NCBI GenBank assembly: GCA_030386875.1
Contig: CM059556.1
Coordinates: 41,456,964-41,520,963, forward strand
Length of the DNA: 64,000 nt
Source of the DNA: Morinoia aosen
Lineage: Eukaryota > Arthropoda > Malacostraca > Amphipoda > Talitridae
Direction of reading: 5' to 3'
In this document: positions 22,521 to 32,161 of the stretch, piece by piece
Layout of the letters: every line of letters begins with the position of its first letter
Numbering within the stretch: position 1 is the first letter of the stretch
Notes under the pieces: generated by a model
Seen by the model: only the letters and a program-made list of their open reading frames with translations
The model's database searches: none
What the model was told of the DNA's origin: nothing
Made by a program: the position numbers and the translations under genes

Positions 22521-23039
22521 CGAATTTGCACTATTGCGAATAACGCATTTTGCATTATTCATACCAAAGGGGGCTTCGAACGGTAATTGATACCTAAACG
22601 TTTCATTGTATTAGGTCATTCAGAATAAAATGATTTTGTTTTTCACTTGTGGAGAAACTGGACTTTAGGTGAAAACCTAAACATCAGTATACAAAAAAAA
22701 TCTCTCAGAAAAAATGCATTTTTGAAGACTTTGCAGTATACAAAAAATTCTCTCATAACAGATGCACTTTGATAGACTTTGATGAAACGTAAGGTTCCAT
22801 CACATTACATGTACACATTACATGTGCTGTAGACAAATGACGGATCCTTACACACGGAATTAGATGCATATCATAAAAAGTTATCATTTCTCTACTTATG
22901 AAACTTTGCAATCTAATTTTTGAAAAGACGATATCAGAAACGCTTTGAAACATACTTAATACCGGCACTGAAAAGAAAAATACTTAACAGCATTGAAAAG
23001 AAGTATTTTGAACCTCAAAAATTGACGCTTTTTAAGTTT

Positions 23040-23470
23040 CCTGATTCGATTTTATGTTCTTATATTGTTTTATTTCATGTTTTAATATTTTTTAACTTGT
23101 TCTTATAATATCCCATTTATTATTCTAATAATATTTGATTTACTCTACTAATAATGTTTCATCGAATGTTCCTATAAAATTTTATTCAATGTTTCAAAAA
23201 TTATTGATTTGATTTATTAATTTTTTTAATTGGTGCAATATTTTATTTAATGTTATAATAACTTTTACTATATTGTTCTAGAAATGCTAGATTTAATGTT
23301 CTTATATTTTGTCAATTGATAGTCCCTAATAATAATTAATTTATTGTTCCAAAAGTTTCATTTAGTGTTCTAATAATGTTTGATTTAGCATTCCAGTAAG
23401 TTTTTATCCAATAATAAAATAATGTTTGAATTTATGTTCCAGGAGCGTTTAATCTAATGCTCTAATCGCA
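23040..23470. repeat. Degenerate AT-rich repeat (AATGTTCTAATAATGTTTGA)
   Basis: Diverged copies at roughly 25-50-bp intervals; very AT-rich. Confidence 0.55.
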
Positions 23471-23799
23471 AAAATTCTAGTCTGGTTGATGGAAGCATGA
23501 TTTATCCAGAATAAATAAAATTTACGCAATTGCTAGCTCTCTAAGCAACTCTTCTGGACGAACCTAGAATGTTTCGAGCCATTCGACTTTACAAAAAATT
23601 AAAATTTTTGAGTCTTTGTGATTCTTGAATCGAGATCCAGAATATTCTTTATTTTCAGCATCTCCCCAAATTTGGAAGCGATGTCGGTCTCCAGAGCCGA
23701 GCTATACACTAGGATAGCACCTTGGATTTCCTTCTAATTTACTTGCCTTAAATTTCTGACATAAAACCATTCAGGTCTAGGGCCCGAGTCTAGGTTCCA

Positions 23800-23945
23800 G
23801 GTCACGGCGGGAGCAAGCAGTCCAGACAAGCCCGGTGTTGCGGCCGTGTTACCAAGCGCCGTCCATAAGGCAGACTTTGCCAGGCGCTCTTGTGAGAAGT
23901 TACTGAGATGGAGACACGTGTTGAAAGGAGGGTCACACCTAACGA
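23800..23945. other. GC-rich patch, unexplained
   Basis: A GC-rich island (around GTTGCGGCCGTGTTACCAAG) lies in AT-rich surroundings. The minus frame is open for 72 codons but runs into a tandem repeat. It could be an exon fragment; no motif is recognised. Confidence 0.3.
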
Positions 23946-24385
23946 CTGAATAAGGCTAGCATACAAGGATTTTAAACAGGAAAGATTGCAGGCAATGATA
24001 TAAGGGCTTTTACCATACATGGATTTTAAACAGGAAAGATTGCAGGCAATGATATAATGGTTTTACATGAAATTCAATAATAAAAGCATTTTATGTACGA
24101 AAAATTGGAGGCAGTAGTATGAAAGATTTACCTGAGGGCGGTGGCAGGCAACCATATAGGGATTTTAAATACAAAAAATTCAAGGCTATAATGTATTGGT
24201 TTAATCTAATGCGATGGCAGGCAACCATGCAAGGATTTTGAACACAAAATATTGCGGGCCATAGTATGAGATTTTTACCTGAGGGGATGGTAGGCAAAGA
24301 TATAAGCGTTCTGAGAACGGGAAGTTGTCGATAATATAGAAGTTTTATCTGAGAAGATGGTACATAAAAATAGTAGTTACTTTCA
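23945..24385. repeat. Degenerate repeat, about 60-bp unit
   Basis: GATTTTAAACAGGAAAGATT and GCAGGCAATGATATAA recur with increasing divergence to the right, and end just before the mariner element. Confidence 0.75.
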
Positions 24386-24406
24386 GGTATTTGTGATGTA
24401 CCTATA

Positions 24407-25484
24407 CAGGGTATCCACAAAAATGTCCCCTGGTTCTCAAATTGTATTCTATTTATGCACGAGTATTCAAACCATTTGTGAATTAAAAATTTAATTCATT
24501 ATTTTCAAAAGTTGAAGACCCCTGATATGCAGCTGACTAAAGATCAAAGTATTTTCATTGTCTTAAATTTTAAAGCATCTAAAAGCTGTGAACAAGTTCG
24601 AAGAGCTTTTAACGAAAAGTTTCCTGGTAGTAACTCCCAGAATAAGATAACAGTTTATCGAACAGTGAGGAAATTTAATGAACATGGAAGTATTGTGAAG
24701 AGAAACAAAGGAAATTCAGAAGGAAGAATAACACATAGAACGGAAGAAAACATTGCAATTGTGCGATTACAGAAAATCCCCGAGCCTCTGTAGGGCGCCA
24801 CGAAAGAGGTCCTACTAAGACAACGTTCCAAAGAATTTCAAAGAAATATTTTCGTGTTCATGCGTACAAAATACAAATAAAACCTAAGGTACTGCTCCCT
24901 GACTACGCAATTCGAAAAGCTTACTGCAATTGGATTACCGCTCAAGAACTAAGGATCATCGAAAGATTAGTAGTCACTGATGAGGCTGCATTTTCAATGA
25001 ATGGAAATGTTAAAACTCAAAATACAAGGTTTTAGTCTATTAATCCACCCGAAGAAAATGTTCTTGAAAAAAGCTCACGAAGAGAGAAAATATCTGTGTT
25101 GGTGGGTCTTTGCGATAATGAAACTGTTCTTAGCCCTTCTGTTACGAAGTAAATATGACAGGAGAACTTTATTTACTAACGCTAAATGTATCAATAACTC
25201 CATCATTGGAGCTGGTTCATGTCATCAATCAATTCAGGCACATTTATTTCAGCAAGACAGAGCACCAGCTCATCAACGCAACATAGTCAAAGCCAAGTTA
25301 CGAAAAGAATTTGCGCAGCGTGTTCTACCACCAGGGGTCTTTGATCTTTAGCCAGCTCCATGTTAAAAGTCCCCAACTGTTAATAATGAATTAAACTACT
25401 AACTCACACATGGTTTATACTGTATCCTCGTGCGTATGTAGGATACAATTTTAAAAATATGGGACATTTTTTTATGACGCCTTG
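24407..25484 (+). mobile_element. Mariner-type transposon, dead, both ends present
   Basis: A 1078-bp element is flanked by TA on both sides (24405-24406 and 25485-25486). The left end CAGGGTATCCACAAAAATGT matches the inverse of the right end, CAAGGCGTCATAAAAAAATG, through the shared AAAAATGTCCC. Size and TA duplication are those of mariner elements. It contains the broken transposase described separately. Confidence 0.85.
24527..25351 (+). pseudogene. Mariner-like transposase pseudogene
   Basis: DNA-cutting transposase of the Tc1/mariner superfamily, broken by frameshifts. Residues from 24527 give a helix-turn-helix N-terminus (SCEQVRRAFNEKFPG, then YRTVRKFNEHGSI and RTEENIAIVR) as in DUF4817/mariner proteins. 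A frame change near 24770 leads to a 70-80-residue segment with YKIQIKPKVLLPDY and the first catalytic region VTDEAAFSMNGNVKTQNTR (first Asp at about 24979). A third frame carries NPPEENVLEKSS, and the last frame has QQDRAPAH (second catalytic Asp at about 25256) and KLRKEFAQRVLPPG. The third catalytic acidic region is not visible. At least three frame changes are needed, so the copy is inactive. Confidence 0.85.
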
Positions 25485-25489
25485 TACGA

Positions 25490-26140
25490 GTATGTATGCC
25501 TAATTTAAAAAGCGATAGGCATTAATTTTATCGCAATGGTAAAAATTTGAGAAATTGCATTGTGTAATTTGAAAAATATAAGTTAATATGTGAGAATTGC
25601 GGACTAAGTTGACAGAAAACGTGAAAGCACTAATTTATAAACAGTATTGCATTACTTATTAAAGGCTGTGTTTATAAATATGGGTAGCTTGCATGGTATG
25701 ATCGCGTGACGTCATCGTGCAATAAAATAAGTAGTACAAAGAGGCAAAATATATCGTGTAGTAAAGTGAGTGTTGTCACTTTCCTAAGTAGCAAACTTTT
25801 ACTGTTCTATACTTAATCTTTATTGGGTAACGCAAATTTATGCAGATCTTAGACTGGGAAATCAACATTTTTAGCTAGTGATTGATTATCAGAAAATTTT
25901 AGCATTCCCTTTACCACAACAAAGATGTTCAAAGAGAGGACGGATGAAGGCATCATTTAGTATGGAGTCAAGGGAACGCGGAATCTACGCACACGTACCA
26001 CATACACGCACACGTACCACATGTATCAAGTCGGCACCTCACTTATACTATAGTTTCCTGACCGATACGTCACATAAACCACAGATACTTGATCCGGATC
26101 TCACGTGTACTTGACGCCCACTTACACTCACGAGGTGTAC
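25490..26140. other. Spacer with one dispersed-repeat fragment
   Basis: AT-rich, then at 25935-25995 a segment resembling part of the LINE-nested insert at 7155-7222 (GCATCATTTAGTATGGAG...CGCGGAATCTACGCA), followed by a short ACACGTACCACAT duplication. Confidence 0.55.
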
Positions 26141-26142
26141 CT

Positions 26143-26414
26143 CTCGGTAGAGGTGACAAGGTAGGTTCAAACCAGTCTTTTTTTCGTTGACGATGTGGTT
26201 TTGCTGACGTCACGGCAACGAACCAATAGCAGCGCTCATATTGCATCTGGTTGCACTGCTGGCCTCGAATCTGGCTCCACTATTGGCCTAACGACACGGC
26301 GTTTTGGTGACGTCATAGAGTTTGTTTGAAATATAATCTTTCTATTGGCTAGCCGAACAAGAGGAGGTGTATTTTCCCCCATAGAAATGACCCTACCTTG
26401 TTTACTCCGCTTTG
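26143..26414. mobile_element. hAT-type MITE, copy 1
   Basis: 272 bp with ends CTCGGTAGAGGTGACAAGGT and CTACCTTGTTTACTCCGCTT, diverged versions of the perfect ends of the copy at 53.9 kb. The flanks GTGTACCT and GTTTACCC match at 6 of 8 positions, a decayed 8-bp TSD. The interior carries two TGACGTCA palindromes and three CCAAT/ATTGG boxes. Non-coding. Confidence 0.8.
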
Positions 26415-26677
26415 GTTTACCCATAATTGACAGCGTTATTATGTTAATTATTGAATACTAGTGTACACGGCCCGCCAAAAACGGCGGAATTCAATGTTTT
26501 CCTTTAATAAATTTTCCAGATATGGATGACAAACAAATATATCCTTCGTAATGGTACCCGCAATTAAAATATTCTTGTATTTGTGCATTGATGAATCTCG
26601 TATCACAGATATTGTCATTAATTATTTCCTTATGAGAGTGACAGAGACATGGAAGAAGCGGTCACCAAACAAATCTA

Positions 26678-27168
26678 CAGGTTGCGTCAGTGAAAAAGAA
26701 AATTTTCAAGGTTCTTAAAACAAAAACAAAAAAGGTATAAAAAATTTATTTGGTATATAAATGATTAACATTAAAAACCATTTGGTGTACAATAACCGAA
26801 ATGAATTAATTTTTTAAATACTGTCCTGTAGGTGTAGATGTCATAGCGATCTCATCTCGACTACGCTGTTTCGAGGCTGGAATGCTCCCGGGAGGAGCTA
26901 TCTGATGCACCTTCGCTTTAAAGAGCCCCCATACGTCATCAACAATGTCAGGAACAATGCCATCAACTATTTCTACAACAGCCTTGATGTATGTGTGCTC
27001 CGGAATGGAGGCCACCTAGAGGATATTAATTCAAAAATTATTCATTTCGGTTATTCTACACCAAATGATTGTTTGTGTTCATCATTCACAAACCACATAC
27101 ACTTTTTAATACCTTTTTTCCACTGTTTTAAGAACCTTACTAATTTTCCGTTCCACTGACGCACCCAG
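26678..27168. mobile_element. TA-flanked element with about 150-bp terminal inverted repeats
   Basis: Both ends abut TA (26676-26677, 27169-27170). The left end CAGGTTGCGTCAGTG and the inverse of the right end CTGGGTGCGTCAGTG pair. Similarity continues for about 150 bp through AAGGTTCTTAAAAC and AATAACCGAAATGAAT. The middle holds a minus-strand 69-codon frame (26806-27015) containing IPEHTYIKAVVEIVDGIVPD. That segment vaguely recalls the Tc1 transposase C-terminus but is not diagnostic. It is probably a non-autonomous Tc1/mariner derivative. Confidence 0.7.
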
Positions 27169-27169
27169 T

Positions 27170-27816
27170 ACTAATAATTAAACAAACCTAGGGCAATATT
27201 AGGTAAAATTTCAACGCGTTTCTGTCTCAGCGCAGCGGCTGCAAGAGCGATGGACTGGAATCTCTCTTTCTCTCTTGTTCTGTCTTTTGAGATCTTTTTG
27301 AAAGTGAAAAAAATCATCGTGTGCTGAGCGACAGCTGTCGCATTCAGGAAGTTGTGCCAAGCATGAAACGAAGCTCTGAATAATTAGGCATCATCCACTT
27401 GTGTTCAGGAGCACATTTTACTCAAGATTTTTTGTGATGAAGAATTGGCGAACTACTCGAGCGATGAAGGTCAAGTCAAACAACAGGTACAAGCTTTTTG
27501 TCTTTTATTCTTGGGACACATTCTGATGGAAATATATAAGTTAAATGTTTCCATGTCTAAAAGTTGACGGCTAGGAAATGCAGTGAAGTTTAATCATTTT
27601 TCAGGAAATTCCTTTCGAAAATGAGTAGCAAATGATTTGGAGATAAAAAAATTTTAATTGGGTGCGACAATATTTTTTGCGCAGGACATAAAATTTATAA
27701 CATAACGCTTTTTACTTGATGACTTGAAATGATGAGTATTTTGTATAAGAAATAATTTTTGGTTCAAATTTTGATTGCATACATACGGGCTAGATATCTA
27801 TGCGCTACTCTTGTCA
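27170..27816. other. Spacer, nothing recognised
   Basis: A pyrimidine-rich patch lies at 27250-27300; otherwise AT-rich. Confidence 0.45.
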
Positions 27817-27824
27817 CTCTACAT

Positions 27825-28049
27825 CAGGGCTTCTCAACCGGGGGTACAAGTACCCCTAGGGGTGCAGTTAACATACTTCATAAGTTAAAATTTACAATAT
27901 ATATTTACATACAACTGTATAAGTATGTAGAATTGTTCATCATTAAGTGTATTTTTATAGTTTCTTAAGCCTTTCACTGTGCTGGGCGTACATGAAGGTA
28001 CACCATTAAGCTAAAGGGTACACGACAATAGGAAGGTTGAGAAGCCCTG
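27825..28049. mobile_element. Second hAT-type MITE (Charlie-like ends)
   Basis: A 225-bp element with perfect 15-bp inverted ends CAGGGCTTCTCAACC and GGTTGAGAAGCCCTG. The flanks CTCTACAT (27817-27824) and CTCTAGAT (28050-28057) form an 8-bp TSD with one mismatch. CAGNGNTTCTCAACC is a common hAT terminus. No coding capacity. Confidence 0.85.
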
Positions 28050-28059
28050 CTCTAGATCT

Positions 28060-30460
28060 TGAAATATTTAGAAGTTATGTCTAGTTACAACTTATCTAAA
28101 TTACTTCGCTATTTAAGTCGTAAGCTCATGTAAAAAGTAAGCTCATGACAATATCTAAACACTCCCTCGAGAATTATTTACTTTAAAGAATATTATTAAT
28201 TTTTTTAAATGTCTTTGCTCCAGGAGTGACGACAACAATTATCAAGGGCCAATAAACGATGACTCTGACCAAAAATATCTAACCTTGTGACAATCAATAT
28301 TTTTATATGTATTATAATTCGAAAAATATCAACCAACGTATAGCCTCAGCTTTGATATCAAGTAGCAAATTAACTGACATCACACTGGAACAAGCACCGT
28401 GTACGTCATCGGTAGCCTCCCAATAGGGTTGTGTAACAACAACGAAAAAAAACGGATAAAATATTTTCTCCTGGCTTGTACAATGAAGCAAGTTCCAAGA
28501 ATAAAAAGAATAAAAAGAATAAAAACGAACATTACATTTATTGTGAACTTTCCGGAATTAAAATTCCATCATCAGTACTGAAATAAGAGAAAAATCAAAA
28601 GTTGTTTGAAAATTTCAATAAAAATACATTTATATATTCCATAAAGTTCTCTTTGTACATGTCTAAGAATCATTATTTGTATTCATTCATACACAAACAC
28701 TAGCATACTCCAAATTCACGCGAGATATTGAAGAAAATGAGGAAATATCACAAATTATTAAAATTAGACATGAAATTTAAGCAAAACTCAACAGTCGAAT
28801 TTTTGTGAACATTTTAAATTCCTCCGCGTTTTGAAAAGCTTTCTACATTAAATGTTCACGTAACTTTTGCGCAAGATGCCAGATAACTGCACAAATGAAG
28901 TAAATGAATAAATTTATTTGCATAAATTTACAACAAATGTATATTCATGAATTTAAGGTTTCGAATACATTTTTGCACAAGTCATCATTTCACAAATTGG
29001 ATTATGGGCAGCTATTTGTTTATTACTATGAAATTCAGATCCCCACGAAAAGAGCAATAAGAATTTAGCAAAGATGATTGATTTAGAAACGATTAGAAAC
29101 GACGTTGAAGAGCTTGAAACAATAAATACTGCAAAATAACTTTTTCAAGAACAATTTTAAAGCTCGAAAATCATAAATATCAGCCCGCGTATGCTCAAAA
29201 TCCTGCTATAGCTGGTCTAAAACAGACGAGAATCAATACAAGATTCGTTCCAGAAAACCCGCATGAAGAGGTAGAAATAAAAGCTCTCGCAGACAACACA
29301 AACAGAATAGAGGTCCCCGCACAAATGAACTTAGGAAGGCAGAAGTTGGCAAGGCTGGTTGAGTTGCCGCACATCATACGGCTGTAGTGACTAGACTGTC
29401 CAGCGCGAAAGCAAGCATCGCTAAAGTTGGCCTTTTCTGTCACAGGCCTGAAATTATTCTGCGGTCCCAGACACAGGAGTTGCGGACGCTAGATGGCTTC
29501 GCCAAAAGTAGCGATTTATGAGCAGCGTTGGCACGCACACGCGCGGAGTCGACGTCCTTTTCTTGATTCTGTCACAGGCTAAAAGCTTCCATGCACATCA
29601 ACACTTGGAGACAAAAGCCGGGCTTTTGTCTGAGCTTTTTTTTCTGTTGGCAAGAACAGCTGAAGAAGTTGTGTGAGGTCAGTGGACTCAATGCTATGTA
29701 ACTGCAATACTGGACACTCTGGATACATGTTCATCCGATTTGTGCTGAATTATAAGAATTCATTAAAACAGATCTAACAATTTCTTAAGACTGATGAATT
29801 TTTACTCATTCGTGACGCTGTAAGCTATGAAATAAAATGAGCTCGAAAATACAAGAGCTTCAAACAATTTCACACTACATACCTATAAGCTCTTTCACTT
29901 TTATAAGTAGCTCGAAGTCATAATTTTACCAAAAGACTATCAGTTATGGCAGATCAGGAAATGTGACTCGAATAAGTTTATTCTTTTTACCTGAAGAAAA
30001 TAAGTTTACGCGCTTAATTAATAAATGATAAGAGCGTTTCAAGTCTTTTACCCTTACTTTCCCCAACTATTTTCTCTTAAGCATTTATGTCCGCATCTAT
30101 CATTTTGTTGCATCAAAGGCAGTACAAATATTTGAATAGTTAGGCAGTCGATCACTGATAAAATGTCTTCGAAGTGATGTGACAAATGATCACATAGATT
30201 TAAACAATTATTATCTCAATGATTTCGTAAATAATGTAAAATGAATTGTGAAGTACTCAGTATCGGTTACAAATATTCCTAGAAATTCTTGGATATTAAC
30301 CTTTTCACATGATATTTTGGAGCCTGCTCTTTGATATGAACAAAAACCTCTTGCTTTTGAAATCCCTGAGAACGAAGAAACAAAGTTTCTCTTTGTTTCT
30401 ACCCACAGTTTTTTAATGTAAAGAGGGACAAAATTTCGAACACTGTACTCTAAATTATTC
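28060..30460. other. AT-rich region, no gene supported
   Basis: A GC-richer patch at 29440-29580 has a good acceptor-like CTTTTCTGTCACAG (to 29443) followed by about 65 bp that are open and read PEIILRSQTQELRTLDGFAK, ending at a weak AAA|GTAGCG donor. It could be an isolated internal exon, but I cannot support it further. Confidence 0.3.
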
Positions 30461-30464
30461 TATT

Positions 30465-30705
30465 TGAGTATTGAATGATACACGCTATTGAAAATGACTT
30501 CATATGAGAATTGAATGGTACACACCAGTGAAAATGATTCTTTTTTCAGAATTGAATGTTGTACCCTACTCAAAATGACTCTATATGAGAATTGAATGAT
30601 ACACGCTACTGAAATTTTTCTCTTTGAGAACTGGAAGATACTCCGGACTGAAATTGATTCTATTTCAGAATTGAATGGTACACCGTACTTGAAATGCGAC
30701 TATAA
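30465..30705. repeat. Degenerate 40-bp repeat, 6 copies
   Basis: GAGAATTGAATGGTACAC-like units start near 30470, 30511, 30551, 30591, 30630 and 30670. Confidence 0.75.
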
Positions 30706-31058
30706 AATTTTTTTCAAACTTGCTTTATCAGCATATAATGATCTAAGATTACATTAAAGTTATTGGGAAAGTAGAGAAATATGAAAAAATCTTAGTTTAT
30801 AATTGATGGATTTATGTTTGAAAAACAGCGATACACTGCACATTAATTTGTAATGACTTGAAATGAGAAATTGGTATTTGCGTCGGTGAACACATATATG
30901 ATAGTAATTATGTTCTCTTTTACATAGAGATGAAAAATGGAAATGAATTATACTCCGATGAATAATTATACTCTAATAGTAATAAATTATGAATATCATA
31001 TTTTGCGAAGGAAGAATCGAGCAGTTTTTGTAAAAGTATACCATGTTATTGCGTGAAC

Positions 31059-31091
31059 GATACCTAGTGTATATTTAATACACGAGGTATC
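31059..31091. other. Short hairpin, 14-bp stem
   Basis: GATACCTAGTGTAT (31059-31072), loop ATTTA, then ATACACGAGGTATC (31078-31091); 13 of 14 pairs match. Function unknown. Confidence 0.6.
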
Positions 31092-31491
31092 ACTATACAC
31101 TATATTTAGTAGAGTAATATATTTCAATATTTAAATGGTGAAATAAAGCAAAAAATAGACCATGATGCAATGCACGGAAAAAAGTGAACAAGACCGACCA
31201 TTTTATCTAAGCGGATGTTACACACGCTGGGTTAGTCTGCTGAGCCAACTTGAAACGTTTTAATCAATTTTACACTTACATGTTACAGCCATAGCTAAAT
31301 GATACCGTCTCTTTGCAAAGTAAAGCACCAATCGAAAAATTAGGCGCACACCCGCCGTGGGGTGAGTTTAATTCAACATGAATGTAGAGCAAAATTTGTT
31401 CACTTTGCAGGGGCGATTCGGATCAAACGGAGTTCGTGGGCGGCGCCTCTCGCGTTGTTTGTTCCTCAAGTTCCCAGGAATCTTTCTCTTC

Positions 31492-31731
31492 AGTTTTCTA
31501 AAATCTTCCGTTGTTTTCGAGCATTCGTTGTTGCTCTTGAAGCCCTAGACTGAGCGCTATAGAGTACACGCTGTCGCTGCAGCGGTTGGATCATCACAAA
31601 AGAGAGGAATCGGAACGCGGGGGCGGAATTGAAGAAGAAGTTTTTACGGATATAGAATTTGCATTCATGGTACGAAGAAGATTGGTTGCGATGTGCTGTG
31701 GTAGAGAGCGGAGAGATGCACAAGACATGAA
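31492..31731 (+). other. Candidate first exon, plus strand
   Basis: A GC-richer segment begins at a consensus arthropod initiator TCAGTT (A at 31492) and ends at a donor GAA|GTACGT (intron starts at 31732). An open frame inside it contains KREESERGGGIEEEVF and ATG at 31667 (MVRRRLVAMCCGRERRDAQD). A strong acceptor follows 341 bp downstream at 32072, so this pair could be a real intron. Joined directly, the MVRRR frame would stop soon after the junction, so this exon may be leader sequence. No family recognised. Confidence 0.33.
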
Positions 31732-32072
31732 GTACGTTAATAAATGTTATGCGTAGGTAGACTTCAAAATATCTCAGTATGGTAACAGATAATAGTTATG
31801 CTTTAATAAATGCAGCAGTGAGTTAGTTTACAGTACTGCGATGGTAGATTTATCGTCACGACAATACGCTGACAAACGTAAGATTCAGCCGCATGATTAG
31901 CTGCCCTTCAAGTAATTACTTCAAGTTAGCTTCCCGTAAATACTTCAGCAGATTTCTTTACAGCAGCCCCACCCTAGTGTTGTTTATATTTGAAAATTTC
32001 GGACATTATTATATCGTACAAATTGCGATTTCGAAATAGTTTTGTGTTAACTCATTTCTTTTCATATTATAG

Positions 32073-32161
32073 ATCACCATGGCTCTGAGGATCACGATTT
32101 CATTGGTTGCTGGTTCTCAGTACCTCAGTGTAGCCTGCAGCCCAGGGTACCTCAGTACCTC
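32073..32161 (+). CDS. Candidate exon with Kozak ATG running into the 35-bp array
   Basis: Upstream is a textbook 3' splice site: GTTAAC branch-like word, then TCATTTCTTTTCATATTATAG ending at 32072. Six bases later ATG lies in CACCATGG, a perfect Kozak context (ATG 32079-32081). The frame MALRITISLVAGSQYLS is mildly hydrophobic at its start and enters the first repeat units, ending in TAG after about 29 codons. Either the array expanded out of this exon edge, or the true donor lies in the first units. Unknown function. Confidence 0.35.

Noticed and set aside
29440-29580. Exon-like segment after CTTTTCTGTCACAG
   Set aside because: The acceptor is good but the donor is weak and no partner exon is visible; too little to call a gene.
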